Numbered from the stretch's first letter, positions 50,092 to 59,089 are shown. The stretch: DNA of 64,000 nt from Sinomonas terrae (GCF_022539255.1 NZ_JAKZBV010000001.1:62001-126000), one strand, 5' to 3'. Program-made: numbers and translations. The notes: generated by a model not told the origin, from the sequence alone.

Positions 50092-52764
50092 ATGTCCGCT
50101 ACCCACACCGAGTCGGCTCCTTCCTACAGAGATTCGGACACTGGCCGAACGCCACCTCAGGACATCGTTGCCGAGCAGTCGGTGCTCGGCGGCATGATGC
50201 TTTCCAAAGACGCGATCGCGGACGTCGTCGAGGTTCTCCGTGCCCCCGACTTCTACCGGCCGGCACACGAGACCATCTTCGAGGCGATCACGGACCTCTA
50301 CAGCCGCGGGGAGCCCGCGGACGCCGTCACCGTTTCGGACGAGCTCACCAAGCGTGGCGAGATCAACCGGGTAGGCGGTCCGGCGTACCTCCACGAACTC
50401 ATCCAATCGGTCCCTACCGCCGCCAACGCCGGCTACTACGCGGAGATCGTCGCCGAGCGGGCCGTCCTGCGCCGGCTCGTGAGCGCAGGAACGAAGATCG
50501 TTCAGCTCGGGTACGGGCAGGACGGCGAGGTTGAGGACCTCGTCAATGCGGCTCAGGCAGAGGTGTTCGCGGTCGCGGAGCGTCGCCAGGGCGAGGACTA
50601 TGTCGCCCTCTCCGAGGTCATGGAGTCCGCGATGGACGAGATCGAGGCGGCTGGGCATCGCGGTGAGGGCATCACCGGCGTCCCGACAGGCTTCTATGAG
50701 CTCGACGAGCTCACCCACGGCCTGCACGGAGGCCAGATGATCGTTATCGCGGCGCGTCCGGCCGTCGGAAAATCAACCTTCGCGCTCGACTTCGCCCGCT
50801 CAGCCGCGATCAAGCACAAGCTCCCGACCGTCTTCTTCTCGCTCGAAATGAGCCGCAACGAGATTGCGATGCGCCTCATGAGCGCCGAGGCCACGATCCA
50901 GCTCCAGGACCTCCGCCGAGGCACCCTCCGCGACGAGCAGTGGGCCAAGATCGCCAAGGTCATGGGACCGCTCAACGAGTCGCCGCTCTTTATCGACGAC
51001 TCGCCGAACATGTCGCTGATGGAGATCCGTGCGAAGTGCCGCCGGCTCAAGCAGCAGCACGGACTCCGCCTCGTGGTTCTCGACTACCTGCAGCTCATGA
51101 GCTCCGGCAAGAAGGTCGAGAGCCGCCAGCAGGAGGTTTCCGAGTTCTCCCGTGCGCTCAAGCTCCTCGCCAAGGAGCTCGATGTCCCAGTCATTGCCCT
51201 TTCGCAGCTCAACCGTGGCTCGGAGCAGCGCCAGGACAAGCGACCGATGGTTTCGGATCTCCGCGAATCGGGCTGCTTGACCGCTGATACGCGAGTGCTG
51301 CGCTCGGACACGGGGGCAGAAACGACCATGGGAGAGCTCTTTGCGACTGGTGCCAAGGATGTCCCAGTATGGGCGCTGGATGAGAGTCTTCGTTATGTCG
51401 AACGGCATCTGACGCACGTGTTCTCGACCGGCATCAAACCCGTCTACCGAATGACACTCGCCTCGGGCCGCGCTATCAGGGCGACAGGTAATCATCCGTT
51501 CTTCACTTATGCGGGCTGGCGCGCTCTTGAAACGCTGACCGAAGGCGACCGCGTCGGTGTTCCTCGCCATGTCAACGGTCCAAGCTTGAGAGTTGACTGG
51601 GACGATCGCCAAGTGAAGATGCTGGCGCACCTCCTTGGAGATGGATCTTTCGTGCGACGGCAGCCCATTCGTTATGCGACGAAGGATGAGAAGAATGTGG
51701 CAACCGTCGCCGACGCTGCGACCTACTTCGGCGTGACTGCGGTACGGGATGACTATGAGGCAGCCCGTTGCGTAACAGTGCGGCTCCCCGCGCCCTACCG
51801 TTTGACTCACGGCAGGCGAAATCCAATCGCGGCGTGGTTGGACGGCCTAGGTCTATTCGGCGCACGAAGCCACGAGAAATTCGTCCCGGAAGCTGTCTTT
51901 GCTCTGCCGAAACGACAGATTGCCTTGTTCCTTCGTCATCTCTGGGCAACCGACGGCTCCGTTACGGTGAACAAGGCGGAAACAGGTGGGCGCATCCACT
52001 ACGCCTCGACCTCCCGGCGGCTTCTCGACGGTATCGCGGTGCTCCTGCTCAGGTTCGGTATCACGGCGCGTATCAAGAAGGCGACGCCAAAGGGCGCTTA
52101 CCACCCGGGCTACACCCTTGATGTCTCTGGCGCGGACGATCAGCGCCGTTTCCTTCAGGAGATCGGAGTCGACGGGGAGCGTTCCATCAACTGTGAGCGT
52201 CTTCTTCGAATCGTCAGAGAGGTCACCACCAACACCAACGTGGACACGGTCCCCCGCGAGGTGTGGGACGACGTACGGTCGATCCTGGCCGAAAAAGACG
52301 TTCGGCATCGTGATTTCCAGGCTGCTCTCGGGACCCAGTACTGTGGATCGGCCCTGTTCAAGAGTTCGCCGTCCCGCCAACGGCTCGCCCAAGTTGCAGA
52401 AGTCCTGAATTCGGCCGAGCTAGAAATTCATGCCCTCAACGACGTCTTCTGGGACGCGATTGTCAGCATCGAACCCGATGGTGTCGAGGAGGTCTTCGAT
52501 GCGACAGTGCTCGGAACTCACAATTTCATTGCGAACGGTATAGCAGTTCATAATTCGATCGAACAGGATGCCGACATGGTGATCCTGCTCCATCGCGAGG
52601 ACGTCTACAACAAGGAGTCTCCACGCGCGGGTGAGGCCGATATCCTCGTTGCGAAGCACCGCAATGGCCCGACCAAGGACATCGTCGTCGCGTTCCAAGG
52701 CCATTACTCCCGCTTCGCCAACATGGCTGTCGATTCGGGCGACGGCGAGGGCGGCGGCTTCTAG
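50092..52764 (+). CDS. dnaB: Replicative DNA helicase DnaB with in-frame intein
   Basis: An 890-residue precursor; removing the intein leaves about 463 residues, the normal DnaB size. The N-terminal domain (PQDIVAEQSVLGGMMLSKDA) is followed by the RecA-like motor: Walker A ARPAVGKST (~225), FFSLEMSRNEIAMR, Walker B LVVLDYLQLM, and QLNRGSEQR. The host motif DLRESG|SIEQDADMVI is split by the intein. The C-terminal VAKHRNGPTKD supplies the arginine finger. The ATG at 50092 follows GCGAGG. It unwinds DNA at the fork and loads primase. Function depends on splicing of the intein at 51274-52554. Confidence 0.97.
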   Translation: MSATHTESAPSYRDSDTGRTPPQDIVAEQSVLGGMMLSKDAIADVVEVLRAPDFYRPAHETIFEAITDLYSRGEPADAVTVSDELTKRGEINRVGGPAYLHELIQSVPTAANAGYYAEIVAERAVLRRLVSAGTKIVQLGYGQDGEVEDLVNAAQAEVFAVAERRQGEDYVALSEVMESAMDEIEAAGHRGEGITGVPTGFYELDELTHGLHGGQMIVIAARPAVGKSTFALDFARSAAIKHKLPTVFFSLEMSRNEIAMRLMSAEATIQLQDLRRGTLRDEQWAKIAKVMGPLNESPLFIDDSPNMSLMEIRAKCRRLKQQHGLRLVVLDYLQLMSSGKKVESRQQEVSEFSRALKLLAKELDVPVIALSQLNRGSEQRQDKRPMVSDLRESGCLTADTRVLRSDTGAETTMGELFATGAKDVPVWALDESLRYVERHLTHVFSTGIKPVYRMTLASGRAIRATGNHPFFTYAGWRALETLTEGDRVGVPRHVNGPSLRVDWDDRQVKMLAHLLGDGSFVRRQPIRYATKDEKNVATVADAATYFGVTAVRDDYEAARCVTVRLPAPYRLTHGRRNPIAAWLDGLGLFGARSHEKFVPEAVFALPKRQIALFLRHLWATDGSVTVNKAETGGRIHYASTSRRLLDGIAVLLLRFGITARIKKATPKGAYHPGYTLDVSGADDQRRFLQEIGVDGERSINCERLLRIVREVTTNTNVDTVPREVWDDVRSILAEKDVRHRDFQAALGTQYCGSALFKSSPSRQRLAQVAEVLNSAELEIHALNDVFWDAIVSIEPDGVEEVFDATVLGTHNFIANGIAVHNSIEQDADMVILLHREDVYNKESPRAGEADILVAKHRNGPTKDIVVAFQGHYSRFANMAVDSGDGEGGGF
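51274..52554 (+). other. DnaB intein with LAGLIDADG homing endonuclease
   Basis: A 427-residue insert. It begins with Cys (CLTADTRVL, block A), has TGNHPFFTYAGW (block B, with the His), and ends FIANGIAVHN (blocks F/G), followed by Ser as the +1 residue. Two endonuclease motifs are present: LAHLLGDGSF (block C) and LFLRHLWATDGSV (block E), both with the acidic residue, so the nuclease may be active. The position RESG|C...HN|SIEQD is the one used by the Synechocystis DnaB intein. Its base composition is visibly less GC-rich than the flanking exteins, consistent with separate origin. Confidence 0.95.
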
Positions 52765-53648
52765 GAGTCGGCGAGCGAGACCTCGAGCCCTCGGAGTCGC
52801 GCCGGGTCGGCGACGACGTCGACGGACCCGATCCGGCCGCCGTCGACCGTGAACGCGAGCACGAGCCGAAGGTGCCCCCGCGGCGCAACGACGAGCCCGG
52901 GAGTGCCGTCGAGCAGGGCCACTCGGGCGAATGGCGCGCGGAGGGCCGAGGCAACCGCGGCGCGTGCCACCTCTTGGGAGCCGCGAAGCATGACGGCGAT
53001 GTGCGCCGGCGTCGCAGCGGCGTCCGCAGTCAGTACGACGTCGGGGGCCAGCAGGCTGACGAGCGCCTCGAAGTCGCCGGAGCGTACCGCCGCCAGATAG
53101 GCCTCCACAGCCTGCCGCTGCCGGACCGCGTCGGGGGTGGGCGAGGCGGACCCCTTGACCCGACGGCGCGCCCGGCTCGCGAGTTGCCGCGTCGCCTCGG
53201 TCGACTTGCCGAGAATTGGCGCGATGCTGTCGAACGGGACGTCGAACATGTCGTGGAGCACGAAGGCGAGGCGTTCGGCCGGCTGGAGCGAGTCCAGGAC
53301 GACGAGCAGCGCGAGGCCCACAGCGTCCGCCATCACGGCCTCCTCCTCGGGGTCGCTCCCAGACCGCAGGTCCGCTAGTTCGGGGATCGCGTCATCGAGG
53401 GGCGCCTCCCTGTGCGCTTCCCGGGTCCGCAGCACATTGAGGCAGATCCGGGCGACGACGGTCGTGAGCCAAGCGCCGAGGTTCTCGATGGCTTCGACGT
53501 CCGTGGTCGAGGTGCGCACCCAGGCGTCCTGCACGGCGTCGTCGGCCTCGGAGAGTGAGCCGAGCATGCGGTAAGCCATGGCACGGAGGCGGCCGCGCTC
53601 CGCTTCGAATCGACGGGCCAGGAGATCAGAGGCATCCACGGATGTCAC
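52761..53648 (-). CDS. ECF41-type (SigJ-like) sigma factor with C-terminal SnoaL-like domain
   Basis: A 295-residue sigma factor. Region 2 spans LRAMAYRMLGSLSEADDAVQDAWVR; region 4 includes SLQPAERLAFVLHDMFDVPFDSIAPILGKSTEATRQLASRAR. The last 125 residues (VEAYLAAVRSGDFEALVSLLAPDVVL...) form a SnoaL/NTF2-like domain that replaces an anti-sigma factor in this group. The GTG at 53648 follows AAGGTG. The divergent NmrA-like oxidoreductase gene and the TGTCACA promoter fit the known ECF41 layout. Its stop overlaps the end of dnaB by 4 bp, tail to tail. Confidence 0.9.
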   Translation of the reverse strand: MTSVDASDLLARRFEAERGRLRAMAYRMLGSLSEADDAVQDAWVRTSTTDVEAIENLGAWLTTVVARICLNVLRTREAHREAPLDDAIPELADLRSGSDPEEEAVMADAVGLALLVVLDSLQPAERLAFVLHDMFDVPFDSIAPILGKSTEATRQLASRARRRVKGSASPTPDAVRQRQAVEAYLAAVRSGDFEALVSLLAPDVVLTADAAATPAHIAVMLRGSQEVARAAVASALRAPFARVALLDGTPGLVVAPRGHLRLVLAFTVDGGRIGSVDVVADPARLRGLEVSLADS

Positions 53649-53669
53649 ATTTCAGCACCTTAGCGTGTC
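53643..53669 (+). promoter_or_regulatory. Putative ECF41-dependent promoter
   Basis: TGTCACA (53643-53649), 16 bp, then TGTC (53666-53669), close to the ECF41 consensus TGTCACA-N16-CGTC. It faces the NmrA-like gene at 53710 and overlaps the sigma gene's start. Confidence 0.65.
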
Positions 53670-53709
53670 ATGCAAGCACAGGAGGCGATCCAGCGGAGGG
53701 AGCAGAACC

Positions 53710-54549
53710 ATGGCACAACCAGTTCTCGTGACGGGCGGGACGGGCACGCTTGGGCGGCAGGTCGTCGCCCGACTCAGGGAAGTGGGTCAGCCCGTCCGGG
53801 TGTTGAGCCGCCGCGCAGGCGGCGCGGATGACGGCGACGAGCACGTGAGCGGGGACCTCGCCACGGGAGTGGGGATCGAGGCGGCGGTCGACGGCGTTCA
53901 CGCAGTTGTGCATTGCGCGGGAACCCAGAAGGGCGACGGTGACAAGGCACGGCGCCTCGTGCGGGCGGCCTCGGCAGCCGGAGTCGCGCATCTTGTCTTC
54001 ATCTCGGTCGTGGGCGCGGACGCCATTCCGGTGGTCAGCCGGATAGACCGGGCCGCCTTCGCCTACTTCGCGTCCAAACGCGACGCCGAACGCGTCGTCG
54101 AGAACTCGGGAATTCCGTGGACCACGCTTCGCGCCACCCAGTTCTACGACCTCACGCTCCTCACCGTGCGGGCGATGGCGAAGCTGCCGGTCATCCCGGT
54201 GCCGCGCGGCTTCCGCTTCCAGCCGGTCGACTCGGCCGAGGTCGCAGATCGGCTCGTCGAGTTGGCGCTCGGTTCCCCGGCGGGTCTCGTGCCGGACCTC
54301 GCGGGGCCGGCGGTCTATTCCATGCAGGATCTGATCGGCTCCTATCTCGAGGCGACGGGGCAGCGCCGGGCGCTCCTCCCGTTCCCGATGCCAGGCGGTG
54401 CGGCACGGGCCATCCGAGCGGGGGCAAATCTTGCTCCGAGCCACGGGACCGGGCAGCGGACGTGGGAAGACTTCCTCGCCTCGGCTGTCGGTGGCACGAC
54501 CTACAGTGGGTCGCATGGACCACGCCGGAGCCGAGGAGGCAGATCCTAA
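53710..54549 (+). CDS. NmrA-like atypical SDR, ECF41-partner oxidoreductase
   Basis: A 279-residue NAD(P)-binding protein. VLVTGGTGTLGRQVVARL is the dinucleotide motif. VVHCAGT and the following LVFISVVGADAIP are usual for COG0702 (NmrA-like/epimerase-type) proteins. The classical YxxxK is reduced to AYFASKRDAE, so a catalytic Tyr-Lys pair is possible (Y-F-A-S-K). It probably is the sigma factor's main target. The last 35 bp overlap the MATE gene start. The substrate is unknown. Confidence 0.85.
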   Translation: MAQPVLVTGGTGTLGRQVVARLREVGQPVRVLSRRAGGADDGDEHVSGDLATGVGIEAAVDGVHAVVHCAGTQKGDGDKARRLVRAASAAGVAHLVFISVVGADAIPVVSRIDRAAFAYFASKRDAERVVENSGIPWTTLRATQFYDLTLLTVRAMAKLPVIPVPRGFRFQPVDSAEVADRLVELALGSPAGLVPDLAGPAVYSMQDLIGSYLEATGQRRALLPFPMPGGAARAIRAGANLAPSHGTGQRTWEDFLASAVGGTTYSGSHGPRRSRGGRS

Positions 54550-55894
54550 AGCGCGTGCGACCGCGGACGGCGGGGGAGCGCGGTCGGTCGCCCGCGAGAT
54601 CCTGCGGCTCGCCCTGCCTGCGTTCGGCTCGCTCATTGCGGAACCGCTCTTCCTGCTCGCCGACTCCGCCATCGTGGGTCACCTCGGCGTCGACGAGCTC
54701 GCTGGACTGGGACTCGCGACGACGGTCCTCCAGACCGTCGTCGGGCTCATGGTGTTCCTCGCCTACGGAACTGGCCCGGCGGTCGCCCGCTTCCTCGGAG
54801 CAGGCCAGGCTGGGCGCGCGATGGCGGCGGCGCGCGACGGCGTCTGGCTCGCTCTGCTGCTGGGCGCACTGCTCGCCCTGGTCGGCTGGGCGGCAGCTCC
54901 CGCCGTCGTGCGCGCGATAGGTGCGGCGCCAGCGATTCAGACGTACGCCGTCGACTATCTCGTCTGGTCGATGCCGGGCCTCGTTGGAATGCTGCTCGTA
55001 TACGCCGGAACGGGAGTGCTGCGCGGTCTCCAGGACACCCGGACTCCGCTCGTCGTCGCCACCGTCGGCTTCGCGGCGAACGCGATGCTCAACTTCCTAT
55101 TCGTCTACGGGTTCCGCTGGGGCATCGCGGGATCTGCTATCGGAACGAGCGTCGCCCAACTCGGCATGGCGAGCGTGTACCTCGCGATCGTCGTCCCCCG
55201 GATGCGCCGCGAAGGGATCGCCCTCGGCCCCCACTGGCACGGGATCCTCTCCGCAGCACACGTCGGCTCGTGGCTCATGCTGCGCACGGCCACGCTCCGC
55301 GCCGCGATCTTCGCGACGGTCGTGGTCGCGACCGCGCAAGGTGCGGGGAACCTCGCGGCGCACCAGCTCGCCATGACGATGTTCAACTTCCTCGCGTTCG
55401 CCCTGGACGCGCTCGCGATCGCAGCACAGGCGCTCATCGGCAAAGAGCTCGGCGCCTCAAATGCGGCTCGCGCGCGCGAGCTCACGGGAACCATGGTCCG
55501 CTGGTCCCTCGGTTTCGGCGTGGTGACTGGAGCCGTGCTCGCAGTTGCCGCGCCATGGATTGGATGGATCTTCACGTCAGATCCGACGGTGCATGCGGCC
55601 CTGACTCCCGCGTTGCTCGTGCTCGCCGCGAGCCAGCCTCTGTGCGGATTCGTCTTCGTGCTCGACGGCGTGCTCATAGGGGCTGGCGATGCCCGTTACC
55701 TTGCGCTGGCCGGCGTGCTCAACCTTGTGGTCTACGGCCCGCTTCTCGCCTGGGTGAGCGTCTCTGCCCTGACGGGCCCGTCCGGGCTCGCGTGGCTCTG
55801 GGGCGCCTTCGCGGGCGGCTACATGCTCGCCCGGGCCCTCACGCTCGGTCTGCGGGCGCGAGGGAGCAGGTGGCTCGTGCTCGGCGCCCACTAG
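54515..55894 (+). CDS. MATE family efflux transporter
   Basis: A 459-residue, 12-helix MATE exporter (DinF-like branch). LALPAFGSLIAEPLFLLADSAIVGHLGVDELAGLGLATTV is the classic first-helices pattern; the second half repeats it with LMLRTATLRAAIF and GNLAAHQLAMTMFNFLAFALDALAIAAQALIGKELG. The ATG at 54515 lies inside the preceding gene. It exports drugs or metabolites by proton or sodium antiport; the substrate is unknown. Confidence 0.92.
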   Translation: MDHAGAEEADPKARATADGGGARSVAREILRLALPAFGSLIAEPLFLLADSAIVGHLGVDELAGLGLATTVLQTVVGLMVFLAYGTGPAVARFLGAGQAGRAMAAARDGVWLALLLGALLALVGWAAAPAVVRAIGAAPAIQTYAVDYLVWSMPGLVGMLLVYAGTGVLRGLQDTRTPLVVATVGFAANAMLNFLFVYGFRWGIAGSAIGTSVAQLGMASVYLAIVVPRMRREGIALGPHWHGILSAAHVGSWLMLRTATLRAAIFATVVVATAQGAGNLAAHQLAMTMFNFLAFALDALAIAAQALIGKELGASNAARARELTGTMVRWSLGFGVVTGAVLAVAAPWIGWIFTSDPTVHAALTPALLVLAASQPLCGFVFVLDGVLIGAGDARYLALAGVLNLVVYGPLLAWVSVSALTGPSGLAWLWGAFAGGYMLARALTLGLRARGSRWLVLGAH

Positions 55895-55903
55895 ACTTGG
55901 CGC

Positions 55904-56488
55904 ATGCCTGCCGACTCTCCGTCGCCCGATCGTGCCCACCTCTGGCTGCCCGTTCTGGGCCGCGCGCTCGCCGCGCTCGCCTTCGGAGCGGTCACGGTCT
56001 TCTGGGGGCAGCCGACGACGGCGGGAGCTGCTTGGGTGGTGGCGGGGTACCTGTGGCTCCTGCTCGCCGCGCAAGCCTGGCTCCTGCGCGCGGAGCGTCC
56101 CGCCCCGAACCGGGCCTCGGCGCTGACTGCCCTCATCCCCTACGCCTTGGCGGCCTGCTGCGGCATCGCAATCGTCACGGTACCGTCCGTGGGCCTGCTC
56201 GCTGCCGGCGGGGCAGCGGCTCTCATCCTCGTGGGCGTCTCGGATATCGCCCGAGCGGTGCTCGCCCGCCGAGGGCCCGTATCGGGCGTGAGCCCTCTCG
56301 CGAGAGATCTCCCCATCACGGGCGTTGTGAGCCTCGGAGCGGGAATCCTGCTTCCGTTCTTCGCCGGGCTCGGCCCGCACGCTATCCTCGGCGTCGCCGG
56401 GGGAGGAGCGATCATCACCGGCGTTCTGCTCGCGATCGCAGCCCTGACCCTTCGGCACGATTCCACAGCCGCGGCGCGAGTGGCCTAG
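55904..56488 (+). CDS. HdeD/DUF308-like small membrane protein
   Basis: A 194-residue protein with about six hydrophobic segments in three pairs (GRALAALAFGAVTVFWGQ, AAWVVAGYLWLLLAAQAWLL, LIPYALAACCGIAIVTVPSV and others). The W-P-T and GxxxI spacing recalls DUF308 (HdeD) proteins, but I am not certain. It follows the MATE gene by 9 bp, so they may be co-transcribed. No catalytic features. Confidence 0.65.
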   Translation: MPADSPSPDRAHLWLPVLGRALAALAFGAVTVFWGQPTTAGAAWVVAGYLWLLLAAQAWLLRAERPAPNRASALTALIPYALAACCGIAIVTVPSVGLLAAGGAAALILVGVSDIARAVLARRGPVSGVSPLARDLPITGVVSLGAGILLPFFAGLGPHAILGVAGGGAIITGVLLAIAALTLRHDSTAAARVA

Positions 56489-56613
56489 AATTGAATGGTT
56501 CTGCTTTCTACTTGGCGTAGAAGTCCCACCTAGGCACACAACTAGGCACGTAACGGCAGAGCCTCAGATTCACCGCCGCACCCACAGCAGCGCTGGCAGC
56601 GCAAGGAGGGCCC

Positions 56614-56988
56614 ATGACCGAAGAATCCCCACGCGGACCGCGCGTTGGCATCAAGGGACCCCTCATGTTCTCCGCCTTCTTCGGAGTCGTCTCGTTCGTC
56701 GCGGTCCTGTTCTTCGCATCCGGTGGCACTGGCCACGGGATGCGGTTCGACCTTGCCTTCGCGGCCGGCGGGATCGCGTTCATCGCGTGCCTTGTCATCG
56801 CCGCGATGCTCTCGATGACCTACAAGGAGAACCCCGAGCATCTCAGTCAGGGCTCAGGGGTCAACCTCCGCTCTGAGGACCGCCTCAAGCGGCCGAAGCC
56901 CAAGGGCGATGCCTCGGGTGAAGGTGCTGGCACGTCCGAGGGCGGGCCGACCAGTGAGGGCACCACGGAGGGCGAGGGCCGCGCCTGA
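56614..56988 (+). CDS. Two-helix membrane protein with acidic tail, unknown function
   Basis: A 124-residue protein. Two helices (MFSAFFGVVSFVAVLFFASG and LAFAAGGIAFIACLVIAAML) precede a cytoplasmic tail rich in Lys and then Gly/Glu/Thr/Ser (GTSEGGPTSEGTTEGEG), with a short repeated TSEG motif. AAGGAGGG precedes the ATG. I do not recognize the family; it looks conserved in Micrococcaceae. Confidence 0.72.
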   Translation: MTEESPRGPRVGIKGPLMFSAFFGVVSFVAVLFFASGGTGHGMRFDLAFAAGGIAFIACLVIAAMLSMTYKENPEHLSQGSGVNLRSEDRLKRPKPKGDASGEGAGTSEGGPTSEGTTEGEGRA

Positions 56989-57103
56989 CCCGGCACCTGA
57001 CCGTGCCTTGACGGACTGGCCCCGCTCTGGGCGTACACCTTGGGCCTGTTCGCGCCCGTGAGCAGGCCAGACGACGACGCCTATCGCAGACTTCTCTTTC
57101 GAC

Positions 57104-57481
57104 ATGTACATTGAGAAGACCCGACTTCTCCGGCTCGCCCGGCGTGGTTCGGAAAAGACCGACCCGAGACCTTGTGAGCCGAAGCGCATGATGTACCTCC
57201 CCGCGGCCCCGAGCCAGGAAGCCGGACTCGCTCCGGCGATCCGACTTTCGCCGCGCCGCCGTGCCGTGGCTGGCCTCCTCGGCATCTACCTCGGCGCCTT
57301 CGGCGCCCATCGCTTCTATCTCGGCTACACAGCCATGGGCATCGTCCAGATCATGGCGGCAATCCTGTTCGCCAGGGAGACCTACGGGGCAATCTTCCTC
57401 TGGGGCATCGTCGAGGGGACCCTCATTGTCCTCGGAGCCCAGCCGTTCCGAACGGACGCCCAGGGGCGCCTTCTCCGCTGA
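57104..57481 (+). CDS. TM2 domain-containing protein
   Basis: Up to 125 residues. The TM2 motif is clear: AGLLGIYLGAFGAHRFYLGYTAMGIVQI, followed by a second helix and LWGIVEGTLIVLG. The start is uncertain: the ATG at 57188 gives a 97-residue protein and the first 28 residues look like extension. TM2 proteins are small two-helix membrane proteins of unknown role. Confidence 0.82.
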   Translation: MYIEKTRLLRLARRGSEKTDPRPCEPKRMMYLPAAPSQEAGLAPAIRLSPRRRAVAGLLGIYLGAFGAHRFYLGYTAMGIVQIMAAILFARETYGAIFLWGIVEGTLIVLGAQPFRTDAQGRLLR

Positions 57482-57485
57482 CCGC

Positions 57486-58262
57486 TCAGCTCCAGACGGG
57501 GCTTTGGTCAGTCCAGCCGACCGGCACGCCGAGCCGCTCGACCGTTCCTGGGGTCGAGGTCTCCCCGCTGCCCGTCACTGCGAGCGCGTGAACCACGAGG
57601 CGTGTCTGCACGGCCGCGACCCAGGAAGCTGTGTCCGCGTGCTTGTGCCGCGCATCCACGACGAGCCAGACCTGGTCGGCCCGCAGGCGCTCGGCCGCCG
57701 CCGCGTTCGACGCCGTCCAGGCAGGCCTTCCCAATCCGAAGGCGACGACCACTGGCTTCCCGAGCGCAGCTCCCTGTTCCCGTGCCGCGACCGCTTCACG
57801 CCGGCCCTCTAGCGAAGGCCTTCCATACGCCTCGAGCAACCCGGACGTGTACAGCTGCCCGCCAACCGCCTCGGCGAGTGCCATCGCGGGGCCGAGTGCG
57901 CCGTCGTGCGGGGCCGCGACGACGATGAGGCTCCCTGGCGCCCGCAGCGGCCCCCCGCTGGCCTGCCCGTCGACCATGAGGGGCGCGCCGAGTTCGTGGA
58001 GCATCGCCGAGACGTTCTCGCTCGGAGCGATGGGCCCGAGATCGGGAAGGGTCTCGCGACCAGAGCCCGGAGCGGCAAGCTCGAAATCGGCCTCGTCGAC
58101 ATCCGGCACGACGGCCAGGCCCTCGAAGCGGAGTCCGCGCACTCGGCGGAGTCCCGAGGGCCGGACGGCCTCGGCGCTGATGAGACGCGCACCGGGTCCG
58201 AGGGCGGCGGCCTTGGCCTTGAGCTCGTCGAGCGTGCGCGCCCTCAGCAGCGTCGTGGGCAC
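57486..58262 (-). CDS. FlhF/FtsY-like protein with degenerate GTPase domain
   Basis: A 258-residue protein. The N-terminus (TLDELKAKAAALGPGARLIS) resembles the start of the FlhF-type region that precedes an SRP GTPase. A Rossmann-like core follows: SLIVVAAPHDGALGPAMALA sits where the P-loop should be but lacks GxGKTT; QVWLVVDARHKHADT aligns with the G3 strand area; ALAVTGSGETSTPGTVERLG and VPVGWTDQSPVWS resemble TKLDET...G...LPV...TDGQ. I infer a pseudo-GTPase of the SRP family. No flagellar genes are in the window. GTG at 58262. The 142-bp gap to the CGNR gene is empty. Confidence 0.5.
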   Translation of the reverse strand: MPTTLLRARTLDELKAKAAALGPGARLISAEAVRPSGLRRVRGLRFEGLAVVPDVDEADFELAAPGSGRETLPDLGPIAPSENVSAMLHELGAPLMVDGQASGGPLRAPGSLIVVAAPHDGALGPAMALAEAVGGQLYTSGLLEAYGRPSLEGRREAVAAREQGAALGKPVVVAFGLGRPAWTASNAAAAERLRADQVWLVVDARHKHADTASWVAAVQTRLVVHALAVTGSGETSTPGTVERLGVPVGWTDQSPVWS

Positions 58263-58404
58263 GTGCGGGCCACCCCCTGGATGTAGGCGTCGGAGACGGC
58301 TGGGGCCGGACGTCCGACGGAGACGGAAGGGCCCGGACCCCCGCCGTCGCACGGATCGGGGCAGGCCCTTTCCGAAGGGTACCAAGCGCCTCCCGGATCC
58401 CGGC

Positions 58405-58950
58405 TTAGCTCGCGGCCTTGCGTTCCCGATACGCGCGCACGTGGGCGCGGTTCGCGCAGTTGCCGGTGTCGCAGTAGCGCTTCGAGCGGTTCTTCGAGAG
58501 GTCGATGAGCACGGCTTCGCAGTCGTCGGCGGCGCAGACGCGCAGGCGGTCGAGTTCCTTCCCGCGGATGACGTCGACGAACGCCATCGCGGCTTCGGTC
58601 GCCATGCGCTGGGCGAGGGGGGCATCGGCGGTCGTGGCGTGGAGGTGCCAGTCCCAGTGGTCGTGCTTGACGAGCTGGGGGAGGGCCTGTGATTCCCGGA
58701 GGACCTCGTTGACGAGTGCAACAGCCTCGTCTTCCGACGCGTCCCACAGGCTTCGCAGGCGCGCCCGCAGCCCGCGTACCGAGGCGAGCTCGTCGTCGTC
58801 GTGCGTCCTCGAGCCCGTGAACCCTTCCTCCTCGAGGAAGCGGTCCAAATCGTCGGGCGTCTCGAGATGCTCGGCGCCGTCGGAATCGAGCGTGTTGACG
58901 AGGTTCACGACACTGCGCAGGGCAACTTCGGTGTCATTGGCGAACAGCAC
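58405..58950 (-). CDS. CGNR zinc-finger transcriptional regulator (ABATE domain)
   Basis: A 181-residue regulator. The N-terminal half (FANDTEVALRSVVNLVNTLD) is the ABATE ligand-sensing domain. The C-terminal zinc finger reads RVCAADDCEAVLIDLSKNRS then KRYCDTGNCANRAHVRAYRER, with four Cys and the CGNR-like CANR. The GTG at 58950 follows AGGAG. It is divergent from an EamA exporter gene, with a CTAG-rich palindrome between them, so it likely controls that exporter. Confidence 0.9.
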   Translation of the reverse strand: MLFANDTEVALRSVVNLVNTLDSDGAEHLETPDDLDRFLEEEGFTGSRTHDDDELASVRGLRARLRSLWDASEDEAVALVNEVLRESQALPQLVKHDHWDWHLHATTADAPLAQRMATEAAMAFVDVIRGKELDRLRVCAADDCEAVLIDLSKNRSKRYCDTGNCANRAHVRAYRERKAAS

Positions 58951-58973
58951 TTTGACTCCTGACTCTCCGGGGT

Positions 58974-59025
58974 CTAGTGTCACTAGCATACACTCGCTTT
59001 GGTCCTGACTAGCGATACTCACTAG
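58974..59025. promoter_or_regulatory. CTAGTG/CACTAG operator candidates between CGNR and EamA genes
   Basis: CTAGTG-T-CACTAG is a perfect inverted repeat at 58974-58986. A second pair, GACTAG (59007) and CACTAG (59020), lies 20-40 bp further. CTAG is rare in such GC-rich DNA, so the cluster stands out. Confidence 0.5.
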
Positions 59026-59089
59026 GCGACATCCCCTAGACCACATTCGCTGGAAGCGCAGGATCCCGACCCCTCTGGAGGTGTCCCCG

